From Atopsyche davidsoni (Eukaryota; Arthropoda; Insecta; Trichoptera; Hydrobiosidae): a DNA stretch of 64,000 nucleotides. Both the position numbers and the translations under genes were made by a program. Positions 14,601-25,487 of this stretch are shown piece after piece (within the stretch, counting starts at the first letter, position 1; every line of letters begins with the position of its first letter). The notes beneath the pieces are model-generated. The model was not told where the DNA came from, searched no databases, and saw only the letters and a program-made list of their open reading frames with translations. The DNA lies in contig JAILWY010000012.1 in assembly GCA_022113835.1 (NCBI GenBank), positions 5,580,001-5,644,000 of the forward strand, read 5' to 3'.

Positions 14601-15539
14601 TTTTTGTATGGGCAAGCATTCTGATTGAACGTTAACGGTGGCTTCTGAAAAAACATGACATCAAAAAACGTCTACCGACATTACTTTGCATTGCGTCACT
14701 GGGGTTGCTATCAACCTTTCAAGGAATTCTGTGAGTATATACAACGTAAGGATAGAAACATTCAGCACGTCGCTGTGGAAAAATACTAATGCTAATCCAT
14801 GAATAACGTTAATACCCAAGAAAGATTTGTGCCGTGTTGTGTGAAACATTTATAATGCACGATAGAAGGGATCAGGTTTCTATCTCAAAAAATTCAATAC
14901 TGTTGAATACTATAAAAGATTGATAAGAAATTCATTCGTATTCCTCGCGATTGCTCTGGATTTTCGGTTTCGCATTAGGGTGTAAGGGTGAAGGTGTGTA
15001 CATATTATGGATTTTCCGCTATCGGTATATGCGATCTTCTATGGAGATCACTGAAATATGCAAGTTTAGAGGGAGAAATGTATGTATTCTCAAGCAATAT
15101 ATGTTGGTTGAATTAATTTAAACTGTTACAATGCAAAAAACAAACGAGATAAACTAAATTAATACCAGTTCCCGAAATAATCGGTTATTTTGTTATTATC
15201 GATGACAATTATGAAACATTGTTATTTATAATTTCTGTAAGTATATTTTTTGTCGAATTAGCAACATGGTATCATTAAACTAAGCCCCAACATGCACATG
15301 GTATTAAAATAATTGTTTATTTTTTGGTAACATAGCAACAGGGTGACGGTCAAACAGATAATGCCCAATACGTCAAAATTTAAATATTGTTTTAAGCATA
15401 TGTCATGCGAATAATGTTGTTGATAGTTTGTATAAAAGTAGCAATTATTTTATTTTAGGGTTTTATACTACAGGGCATCATTGATCTTGGTTGATTATTT
15501 AAAAACTTACTAAAAACTAATAATATGAAATGAACTCAC

Positions 15540-15897
15540 CTGTGAGTCAGTGGAGCTCTCAAGTTCCTCTCCACCTTCCTGTTTGTCGCGTATATTCTTC
15601 CAGTGCCATTATACTTGTATGCAGCAGTGTGAGGGTAGCTAAACTGATAGAACTTGGCGTCGCACAGGACAGGCTCGCTGGTGGTCGCGGGGGTGGAAGC
15701 GGGCTCCGTGAGGGTAGGGTTTCCGAAGATCTTGTACGGCGAGTAGGTGGTGGTGGTAGGCAAAGCGACTATGTCAGCCGGGGCTCCTATGGCCGCCATC
15801 GGAGTGAAAATCGCCTCCAAGATGGCCACGTGAGTGTTTAGAGACGGGCACGTTAATCGAAATTCATTGTCTTGACACGCCTGTTGTTCCACGATTT
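15540..15897 (-). CDS. Internal exon, SUEL-type (galactose-binding) lectin-like extracellular protein
   Basis: This is a 358-bp exon with a TATAG acceptor just above 15,897 and a consensus CACAG|GTGAGT donor at 15,540. It stays open in one minus-strand frame for 118 codons and is flanked by AT-rich intron-like DNA. The translation starts IVEQQACQDNEFRLTCP and continues with an isoleucine-rich stretch ending EAIFTP, the layout of the first strand pair of SUEL/galactose-binding lectin domains (as in latrophilin and EVA-1: ACxxxxLxLxCP...I.I..A.Y). A Thr/Pro-rich linker, a single later Cys (VLCDAKF) and an NGT glycosylation sequon follow. The usual YGR after the first strands and several domain cysteines are missing, so the domain is atypical or split by the linker. 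The exon enters needing one upstream base and leaves with two. The partner exons are not identified; 28,184-28,377 on the same strand has an incompatible phase for direct joining. That this is an exon is fairly sure; the domain name is a tentative inference. Confidence 0.6.
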
Positions 15898-16992
15898 CTA
15901 TAACAAACAAAAAAACAAAACACATGAATACTCTAATGTTGATTTTGTTTCATTAACATGCTTACTTTCCTTAAGCACTTATGAAGAAACGCGCTCTGTA
16001 AGGCAGGTAATGTCTAAGAAAAAACATAAGAAAAATATGTGTTATATAAGATGCTTTGGTAATTATAATGTAAGTAACATTTTTTGTGAGCGGAGGCCCC
16101 CCACAGCTCCAAAATTTGAGAGTCCATAATTAGATGGCCGAGGGGTACTTGTCGCCATTTCATGGTAATCTCAATTAAAAACACGACCTGGAAACGAAAG
16201 CAGCTGCGATGAAACCCATTATTATTGTGTATTTGACCACATTTGTAGGCCGTGAATAGTTTTGATTCATTTACGTTTTTATACTACGCACACCTCAGTA
16301 ATCATGTTGAATTGATGACTATAATTTACACTTATCTCTGCGTAAAGAGAGCATCGTGGAGTTATTCTACAGATTATTTTGTGATGAAAAGTTTACGCAT
16401 AATAAAACTGTCCGCAGTGAATAATTTGAGAATTTTAAAAAGTAAGTACTTTGTCGTATGGCCCCTTGGTTTACTCGTTGCATAGAATTTATGGCCGCGT
16501 CTTCTAAAATTAATAGTCGAGGGATCTAGCGTATACGATTGCTTGTGGCATTTTAAACTTTAACTCAAATGCGATATCAAATTCGGAGCACCACCACATT
16601 CATTGTGTGTCACCACCTGGAAAATGTTATCTGGATGTAATGTCAAATATATCGCATTACTAACTACGAGTTACAAAAACTGATTTGAGACATTTTAGTT
16701 CTTAACACACTAAATAATAAAATTCCATAGACGTGCATTATAAATAGAAAATATTTTATCATTATTAAATATATCATATTTTAGTTTTTTTTTTTATTGA
16801 TTTGTAGAGTAGTTATTTGTTTTGACAAAATATGATTTTGATTTCTAGAATGATTTAACCACTAAAATTAAATTAGACTTTATCCCAGTTTTTCTTTTTA
16901 AATGTTTACGGATGCGGATATCTTATTCGGCACTATAATCAGAATAATATGGTGCTGTGTATTCTCCGTACAGATCCTGAACAATTTTTCAG
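15898..16992. other. Non-coding interval between opposite-strand exons
   Basis: AT-rich sequence upstream of the minus-strand exon and upstream of the plus-strand exon pair. Open frames are present but have no acceptable splice borders or recognisable protein. I could not find the preceding exon of the plus-strand gene here. Confidence 0.4.
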
Positions 16993-17139
16993 TCCACAGT
17001 AAGAATACTTGAGGCCTTGGAGATGTACAAGTACGTACACCCACAAGTCCTTGAGATAGAAGGGATAACAAACATGAAGACCCTGTCCAGAGGCATGAAT
17101 GATGAAGTCGACTTTATATTTAACTCAGGCAAATTTCAG
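16993..17139 (+). CDS. Internal exon of an unrecognised plus-strand gene
   Basis: A 147-bp segment lies between a pyrimidine-tract acceptor (ATTTTTCAG) and a CAG|GTAGAT donor. It is open for exactly 49 codons in phase 0, while the complementary strand is closed in every frame. The translation is hydrophilic and protein-like, beginning STVRILEALEMYKYVHPQVL and ending FIFNSGKFQ. It joins in frame to the exon at 18,481. I do not recognise the family. The helix followed by a beta-like segment and then a Cys loop (in the next exon) loosely recalls the C-terminal part of RNase T2 enzymes, but none of the catalytic CAS motifs is visible in the window, so this is only a suggestion. Earlier exons were not found. 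If the minus-strand exons at 15.5 and 28.2 kb belong to one gene, this gene is nested inside it. Confidence 0.5.
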
Positions 17140-17360
17140 GTAGATTATATTCTTTGCTTGTATTTGTAAAAACGTATTTTTCCAAAAATATAGTTGATAA
17201 TAAGTGCTTATACAAAACGAATTTATAATAACTAATCAGCTTTTAAGTTCATTTGTCAATTTGATTCCCAAATTTCAAAGATTTGGGACTTATGTTACTA
17301 CAATTTTTAGGCCGTATTTGCTTTATCTGACCTATTAGACAACAAATAATAACCCTAGCG

Positions 17361-17556
17361 CAGTCATGTCAAAGATACGGCCCGCGGGCCGCATCCGGCC
17401 CTCGAGCCGTATCAATACGGCCCGCGATCCCAATGTGTCACAGATAGAAGAATCATGCTTTTTAGAGCTTTTAGACTTATTTTATTTGAATCTGGCCCGC
17501 CTACACATTCTAAATTTAATATATGGCCCTCTGCAAAATTGAGTTTGACACCTCTG
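17361..17556. mobile_element. hAT-type non-autonomous element (MITE), 196 bp
   Basis: The element is flanked by an exact 8-bp target-site duplication, CCCTAGCG, at 17,353-17,360 and 17,557-17,564. The ends are imperfect inverted repeats: CAGTCATGTCAAAG on the left and CAGAGGTGTCAAACTC read inward from the right. Both begin CAG, as is usual for hAT elements. The interior carries palindromic GGCCCGCGGGCC-type blocks and has no coding capacity. The 8-bp duplication with CAG ends is classical for the hAT superfamily. The element sits in the intron between the plus-strand exons ending at 17,139 and starting at 18,481. Confidence 0.88.
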
Positions 17557-18480
17557 CCCTAGCGTAACTAGCTCTCTATTATTAAGAACTGTATAGATAT
17601 CTAAATAAGCATCTAGATATTTTAATTTAGGTACGAAAGTAAGTACTCGCTACTACATCAATCTTCAATCATAAATCGTAAACCTGGCAAAGTCAACGTC
17701 AGGAAAATGTGATTAACAACGAAATGATTGTTCTGTACTCTGGTTAGTAGTAACCGGTGTGAGAATAAAACAAAGTTTTAAGATTACGTGATCAATTTCC
17801 ATGCCCCTAAGTTTGGCTGGTGGCAGGAATTCGTGATGCCGAGTAGCTTTGTTTTAAGTAAGTTTCCCAGCAAGGCCACGAAATTACTTAAATTCTACGT
17901 TTTTCGTGAGCAATTTAAAGGATTCTGCCGGTAAAAAAGATTTAAATGAATTTCTGTTAGTGACATGCGTAAACTAGATTCTTGAGATTGCTGCACGTAA
18001 AAAATAACGGTGGGTGGCACATACAAACAATAAGGCACTGCATGCATTAAAATATATGCAATAAATATAAAAGCACATATTTTAATTGCTTTAAAACTTA
18101 ATGTAATAGGGTAATCAATCAATATTTAAAAGTTGCTACATTTTAAAATAAATTTTAAGAAAACATTTAATTATTGTAAAAATGTGTTGCTTAATATTTG
18201 GTATTAATAATTTAAGATTCACTAGATCCTTTTTACTGGAAAATTACGAGTTATTTATGTAGTCACAAATTCGGCAATTTACATATTCATATTTCACGCT
18301 TCAAAGCGCGAGTGTTTATCCTAAACAAAAAGAAACATGAAAATACTTCTGGACGGCCGTCGAATATAACGCGGTAACTTTAATTTTACGTGATCGTAAA
18401 TTAGAACATGTGTCCCTATAAAAATATTCGAGCATAAATATTTACATTATGTGAGAAAATCTGAATTTGCAGGTCTGCAG

Positions 18481-18600
18481 TGCGAAGAGATACGTCAGTG
18501 TTACGGGAAGAGTAAACTTAAAAAAGTCATTCTAACGCCGAACACAAACGAAACTATTGAAGTCATTCTGGGGAATTTACTGCCTGCTGCGAAGTGTTAG
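18481..18600 (+). CDS. Terminal exon of the unrecognised plus-strand gene
   Basis: The acceptor GTCTGCAG precedes 18,481; a competing acceptor eight bases earlier (TTTGCAG before 18,473) would break the frame. From 18,481 the frame runs 39 codons to TAG at 18,598-18,600. It begins CEEIRQCYGKSKLKK and ends LPAAKC, giving three cysteines typical of a secreted, disulphide-bonded tail. The phase matches the upstream exon ending at 17,139, and a poly(A) signal follows 46 bases after the stop. The C..EIR.CY.K pattern is reminiscent of the last disulphide region of RNase T2 proteins (EIRICF.K), but the similarity is too short for a family call. The splice pairing, stop and poly(A) signal make a real 3' end likely; function is unknown. 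Confidence 0.5.
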   Translation, partial: CEEIRQCYGKSKLKKVILTPNTNETIEVILGNLLPAAKC

Positions 18601-18645
18601 TGGAAAACTTGCTTCAACACGCTCGCGTTGTCTGCATAATATAAT

Positions 18646-18651
18646 AATAAA
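18646..18651 (+). terminator. Poly(A) signal AATAAA
   Basis: A canonical AATAAA hexamer lies 46 bases after the stop codon of the terminal exon at 18,481-18,600, the spacing expected for a short 3' UTR. Confidence 0.5.
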
Positions 18652-21600
18652 GTGTCTAAATTTACTGGGCGACTGAGAATTTAGGAGTATTAACTTTTAA
18701 ATTTCAGAGCATTACGGCGGGGGTTTTTAACACAAAGCGCTGTTGATGTTTCTACTTGTGGCTTTTACGTTTTTCCTCCAGAGGCTACTAATCTATCAAC
18801 ATTGACAGGCTTTTACCATAAATCATCTTCGTATTACGTGATACTCGTGTTATTTTATAGATCGTATCAGTCGTGGCAGGGACGACGGTGGAAACTCTAT
18901 TTAACGATATTAATAATAATCGAATTACTCTAAGGACTCAAAACAATTAATAACTTAGTAAGATAGGATCTTTGTAATACAAATATTGGCACAAATATAT
19001 TTTTTTTATCTCGTGAACCTCAAACGTGATAAATATATTTGTGTAAAAATAAATAAGCGGAATTACGAAATTATTTTATATGTTTGTTGGTTTTAAAAAT
19101 TTACAAGAAAAGGTCTTGGAAATACATTTGTTTTGATATCTTTCTGGATTTTTTCAATTTCAAAGGAACTATTGATTCGACTTTTATATAATATTAGTTG
19201 CAAAATAAATTAAATATATATATAAATTATAAAATGTGTATAGAGCAACTCTAGGCGAATGTGAGCAAATTCTAATGATGAAATTATAGAAATGTTTCCG
19301 TGAGTTCAATTCCGGTGCTAAATTTAATTTTATTCAATAATTTAATATATTTTTTAAACAAACAAAGGGTGCCCACATGTTTTTTCAACACACTACAAAT
19401 TATAAAAAATATTATTCTCTCATTTGCTCGCGAGCAGCCACTGGATTGTCAACATCTAACTCAATCCACCTCATGGCTTAATAATAAAAATACATACATT
19501 TATAAAATACACTGAATACTTTGGCCATATATTAATGAATTAAGGGGAGCATGACGAATGCTAAACATCTAGAATTTTTGAAACATATTTCTGAAAACGT
19601 AATTGCCCGGTATGCTGGGTGCCGTGTGTTGTATGTAGGCTGATCAAATGTATTGGCAAAACGAAATATATTCAAGGCAGTCAACAATATCCGGTCAATT
19701 CCGAACGGAAATGGGGAGGGTTGATTGACTCTGAAGGGGAATAACATTCTGTTGATTATGCAGGTATTCTGCCTCCACACAATGCTGTCTAGAGTGAGTC
19801 ACTTAATAACGAATTGACTGTCAGTGTATGTCCAGTGGACGAAAAATTCGGTTGTAGATTTGATCAATAAAAAAATAAGGACTAATGTGCGTAGTTAGAT
19901 ACTTCCAAGAGAAGCATTTAGGGGAAATGTCCATTACATCAAATAATATACGCGTCTTTCCTATTAGAAAAACGCATTTTTGTATTATGAAGTACCCTTC
20001 TTGGTAAACCTCTGAACATTAGTAAAATATCGCATTAGTTCGGCTCGGCGGTTTGCCCTTTAGACATCATATATATTTTAAAACATACCAGCGTACATCA
20101 TAAAAACAAAATTACATTTTGATGTGCAGTTTGCTAGAAAGCCAAATAGAACTACAATGTAAAGACTATAGATTGTATAAAAAGTACATTTCACGCTCAT
20201 CTGCAGGTAAAAAGGAACTGTTAAAAGATTTGTGTGCCAGATACTCAGGTTAACCGATTAGATACGCAGATAATAAACAAGAGAAATAAGTATAATCTAT
20301 CCAATATGTGAAAGCTGTTTAAAAATATATTTAGATTCCAGTGCCCTTGACTAACTCAGGTGGTTTTATTCGCAATTATTAATAATATTTAAGCTCCGGC
20401 CTTGTATACGACACAATGAAATCAAAGAAAATCAGTTTAAGACAACGTTTTATTACTACAGAGTTTTAGTACCAATTAATGAAATATTTCATCATCATGC
20501 GTACATTTGGCTCCGGGTTACATAAATAATTAAATAAATCAAATTTTAAGACAATCATACTGTGTAAACTGTTTAATTTGTTAATTCTGTTCTTTTTTCA
20601 ATCAGCTCGCAAATATAAAAAAAAACGCAAGTAAATGATTCCCGGTAAAATCGAAAAAATACGCATGATTGAGTTAGATGTAAATTAAATGAATAACACA
20701 CAAACACACCAAACTGACATTCATGAAATCGCATTGAAACCCGTCAGAAACTCAATACAATTCTGTAATAATAGGTTGGTCTGAATAGTACGACTCTAAA
20801 TCGAAACCACTCGACAGAAGTAATATATTAATTTCAATCTGACCACAGAATGGTGTCGCTTTTCAGAGACAGATTTCATTCCTAATTTGTATTGACATAA
20901 CATTTTATACTGATAATGATACTCTACAGACCAACTATGACACATATTATACTAAAAATATTTAATTATCATACTGTACGCTTTTATCTTACTAATAAAC
21001 TATATCTGGGTAAGATACCGCCCTCTTTAATAAATAACTTGAAAGCTGATAACCATTTTAATTGAAAGTGTGATATATGCTTTTTGGGAGTGCTTGAATT
21101 CCCTAAATACACAATCTCCGAGATTGTTTCATGCGACTAACATCCGAAACCTTTTAATCATAGAAAATTACTGATACGTATCAGTTAAAGCCACGCAAGG
21201 AAAGCGTTTTTTCCCTGGCCATTTTTGCGAAGATTTATCGCTCCAGTATTAGAAGAGATAAGGACGAGCCTGACCTAAGGCTCCAAGCGACTACACTCAT
21301 TTTATATTCCTGAAGGCGTGACGTGATAAAAGGAGAAAATACGTCAAAATCGATATAACTCTGGGCACAGATAGCGGAATTTATATTACTTCTGAGATAA
21401 CTTAGAAAAACAATCCGAACTCAAATGCCGCTCTAAAACTAAAACAACAAAAATCAATATGATAGTATCGATTTCATATTAATTAGACATTTCTGTAATT
21501 AATACGAATGGCGGTAGCTCAAGATATTTTATCAATATTAATAATACTCTAAGGCACTTTAACACATACCCAAACCTCTTTAGTTTCCTTCTTACCCTGG

Positions 21601-24600
21601 CGACTGAATCGTACGTTTTTTTATTATCCTAAAGTCGAAATATTCATTCATAGACGGTTACCATACAAAACAGACACAAAGGATTTCACAAAACACGCTC
21701 TGCCATAAGCGGTGTGGTTCCGCATTAAAAATGGGGATAAAGCAAACTAAATAAGAAAAAAATACAATCGATCATCCCTTTGCCCGCTCACTGTTCAAAT
21801 TGTCAACAAGTCACATGACGAATTGTATTTTGTAAGCATTTTTTTCCGTCTGTTTGATTTTGTACAAAAAACGATTTCAATAGGCGGTATTTTTTATTAT
21901 ATTTACTTAAGAAATTCCTCGCCGAGATCGGGGTGACGATGTATTCGATTGGGTAGCATTGATTTCTGGTTCGATTTCATGGCCATTTCCATTGAAATCG
22001 AGCACCGATTCTGTCGCATCGGATTTCAACTAACCCAAAAAACTATTCCACAGTAAACAACTCCGTATAATTACGAATGCTTTATTAGAACTGTATATTC
22101 TTTGTATATTTACGCTGTCTCGTAAAAACGTAAGGCATGAATATGTTCACAGATTATATCCCTGGCAAAAAACAAGATGTATATCTACAAACGAAAGCTA
22201 TTGAGATGAGAAAAAATACATAAATTGTAGCAGTTATCGTGAGACTCAGCAAGAAAAGAGATATGTTGATAAGGACGAGACTGCGCTTGCAGGGAGTCAA
22301 ATCAAAGATAAAACTGTTCGGCGGGGAAGTTATCCATTCCAATTAGGGTCCGAGGACATAAACCAATAAAAATCCCCTCCTCCCATTGGAGACGCCGAAC
22401 TTCTTTGTCGGGATTTCGAAGCACAAGTAAGCATTTCCGTGGGTATGAATGCGGTACCAGAGAATACGTAACCTCGTATACGTGCACCGAGTTCCCATTG
22501 ATTTTGGATGCGCTCGTGAGGGGGATCCCCCTCGCGTTCCCCTCGGGGGGTCCCGATGAAATTTAAAGTCTTAATAGGACGGAACAGGTCGGGTGTGCGC
22601 CGTGCTATTTGCATCTTTCACCAAACAAATCCGCTGCGCAGTTTGGATATTTCTCGAATGCCGCGCATTGTGGATGCTGCTTTTAATTTTATGGTGATAT
22701 TTGTTTGGTTTGATTTTGAGTAGACCGTAGTGGACGCTGCTTAGTTTAAAACGCTCATAAAATGAAAATAACATTTAATCACTCGTTTAGCAGCTAATTT
22801 TAGAGTTTCAGAATCAAGGAAATGTAAAACGTTTATATCCGACCTTGGTACATTAAGATGAATAATTATTATTTCGAATCTTCATTGATGTTACTCGCTG
22901 GGTTGGTATTGAGGCAGATAATTTTCTAATCAATGTCCTGTCACATCACCATAAGCCTACCTTATTAATTTATACTCAGCTCCCCATTATCTTCACGCAT
23001 CCTAGGGGATGGCAGTGCTTCCATATAATCCACAAAGCCTGGCTTGCCTTACTAAAATTCTGCATGTTATTCACCAGTTAGCTAAAATCCATTGCAAATT
23101 ATGTAAAGGTAACTTAACAAATTATGTAAAATTTTAAATGATTTTACAAAAATCAACAAATATAAATCTTTGTCCTAGCAAATATTTTATTTAAAAAATG
23201 AGGACTTATAATCTGCTATTTCCAGGTTTGTGATAAAGTTTTATAAATAACCATATACTCTAAAGTAAAGTAAATAAATAAGCCATCATTTAAAGCTACT
23301 ATACAATAAATAACTATTCTTTGCAAGAGAATTGTATTCTTCATGATATATTACCTCATAAAAATAGTATACGTGCTATAATCGAACGCTCGATTTAACA
23401 AGTTTATGCTCGGGGAATTTTCCTAGTGTTCACTGTTCGGACTGTGTGATCGCCATAAAACCCAAAACGTGAAAATCAAGTAAACCGAAGAATCTTGTAA
23501 ATAAATAACTCTTATCCACAAGATGGCGTCGAGTCTAGACACCTCAAAATGCGAAGAATGCAGAAATATCTGTACACGATTTTGGACGCCTTCCATGCAA
23601 ATTCATGTGTTTTTTTTATATTTCATTCTTCTAAATAACGACACGCAGTGTATAAATTTACATTGTCACTTATCTCACAAGCTCTGGTACTCCTTAGTCG
23701 AACATTCATGAAAAACGAATAAATTTTCAAGTCTTGAGGGGGTGCAGTTTACAGACTCATAAAAAAACAACAATGCGCCCTTCATTTTGTACCGTTGAGC
23801 TTTATATTAATAAGAAGTTCGGTTAGCGAAAATATGAAAAGAGCGATGCGTTACAATTATGGTAAATATAAATTTAAAATACCCTATAATTTTAAATTAT
23901 CATGTTTTCACATTTTCAATAGTACAAATACTAATCATTTACAGTTTCAATATTCTTCTTTTTAAGCTGTATTTCAATGGATGTAAATGCGAATTTGTGA
24001 CACAGAATAACTCGAAACTAAATGTAGGTAGAAATATAATTTTTACGAATATTTTTTAAAAACCTGCTAATACTGGTTATTATGAGTAATGTTTTAAAAA
24101 AAGGTTAAACTGATAATTTATATATTTTTTTAATTTAATAGCTTTTGATTCACAAACTTTCCGGTTTTTTTCTACAGAAAACATCCGCGCATAATAAACA
24201 CATTGAGGCTGCAGAGAGTACCTTAAACGATGTTGGGCATTGTGTGGGGTTAATTCTGCCCCCTTGTTGCCATAACTACCGTCTCGTATACATAACCCGG
24301 GGTAGCTATCTGGCGGATCCACCCCCTCGCCGAGGGGCGAGATTGCAGCCCAAAAATCGCCAGCCATTTACTCCGTGGAACGAATGGACGAATTTACATG
24401 CAAAATATGGGGCATTCTCAGCTAATAACAGAGCATTAGCTTTGCGCTGCAGACTCGCTATAATATTTAATCGATAATATAAAACTGATGCATTCAACGA
24501 TGAGCGCACGAACCTAACCTAATCTAACGATTTTTCTACTGATTTTTAGAATTTTGACGGATTAAGAATCATATGCTCTAAAATCAAAACAAGTCATAGC

Positions 24601-25487
24601 GTCTTTAGCGGAATCGTAATGTAGTGCAATTATATAATAAACAAGCTTACGTAAAAAATATTTTAGATTTTTACTTTTACACAGTAATTTATTTATATTA
24701 AACAGTGCTATTGTATGAGTGTTTTTGAGTGAGGTATAATATTATTTTGAATTAAACTTACATATTATTCATGCTCTACTAATTAAAATCCATATTTCAC
24801 TTATAAACCTAAGTTGATAAATTAAAAAAAAAAAAAAATATTATATCAACACATAAAACTTTTGTAAAAATTTATTAACAATAATGTATGTTAGTGAAAC
24901 AGTATTTGTGATTCGATAATTTTTGATTTTCAATTAATATTTTGTAACTACATTCAGTAATTATTTTTAGATTTTAAAATGAATAATCATTTATGTGCAA
25001 TAGTCAAATTTGTCACAATATAAAAGCAACATTATATAACATTTATGCTAATATATATACGTTATTTTATCCGAGAATTATTATTTGATGGACAGAACAA
25101 ATGAATAAATTTACATACAGACGCCGGGGAACATTTTTGATCAATGGAGGGCGCATTGATTTCGTTTTACAGCCTCAATGTTGCAACGATCGATATATCT
25201 AGAAAAAATGCATAAATAGGGGAAACTACAATAATAAAAGGTGTCTACATTGGAAGCCATTATTCACGGTTGGTATAGTTTTGATATTCAATATTTGTGT
25301 GTGACTAATATAATAATAAAAAAACAGTTAGTATTTCCTAGGATATAATAATTCACGATTATTATGACAAAATAATTTATTGTTTAATTAAGAAGACCTT
25401 TACAATGTATATTCAAAAGGTAATATTAAATTGCTTTATTTAAATGTGTCAAAACTCTTTAAAAAGAAAAAAAAACATATATGTATA
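18652..25487. other. Gene-free AT-rich region with two GC-rich islets
   Basis: No exon with paired splice signals is evident. Two islets stand out from the AT-rich background, at about 22,320-22,620 and 24,170-24,430. They contain runs such as CCCCTCGCCGAGGGG and several overlapping short frames on both strands, which suggests conserved non-coding or regulatory DNA more than protein. A frame beginning ATGGCGTCG at 23,523 has a fair start context but no detectable donor or known product. Confidence 0.4.

Larger units (their letters stand above)
1..15539. other. Gene-poor AT-rich region
   Basis: I see no convincing gene here. The open frames are short, lack paired splice signals and do not resemble known proteins. 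Local content: a GC-rich patch near 1,850-1,945 inside AT-rich DNA, a perfect inverted repeat at 3,913-3,951, a 12-bp inverted repeat at 5,562-5,629, a second GC-rich patch near 10,490-10,560, and a short ATG-initiated frame at 14,655-14,789. It may be intergenic, or a large intron of the minus-strand gene whose exon lies at 15,540-15,897. Confidence 0.5.

Noticed and set aside
17782..17940. Plus-strand open stretch (HAPKFGWWQEFVMPSS...) in the intron before 18,481
   Set aside because: Its phase does not fit between the flanking exons and the acceptor has no pyrimidine tract.
23523..23711. ATGGCGTCG frame with CEEC residues and 5'-UTR-like upstream sequence
   Set aside because: No donor, no homology, and it runs into low-complexity hydrophobic sequence.
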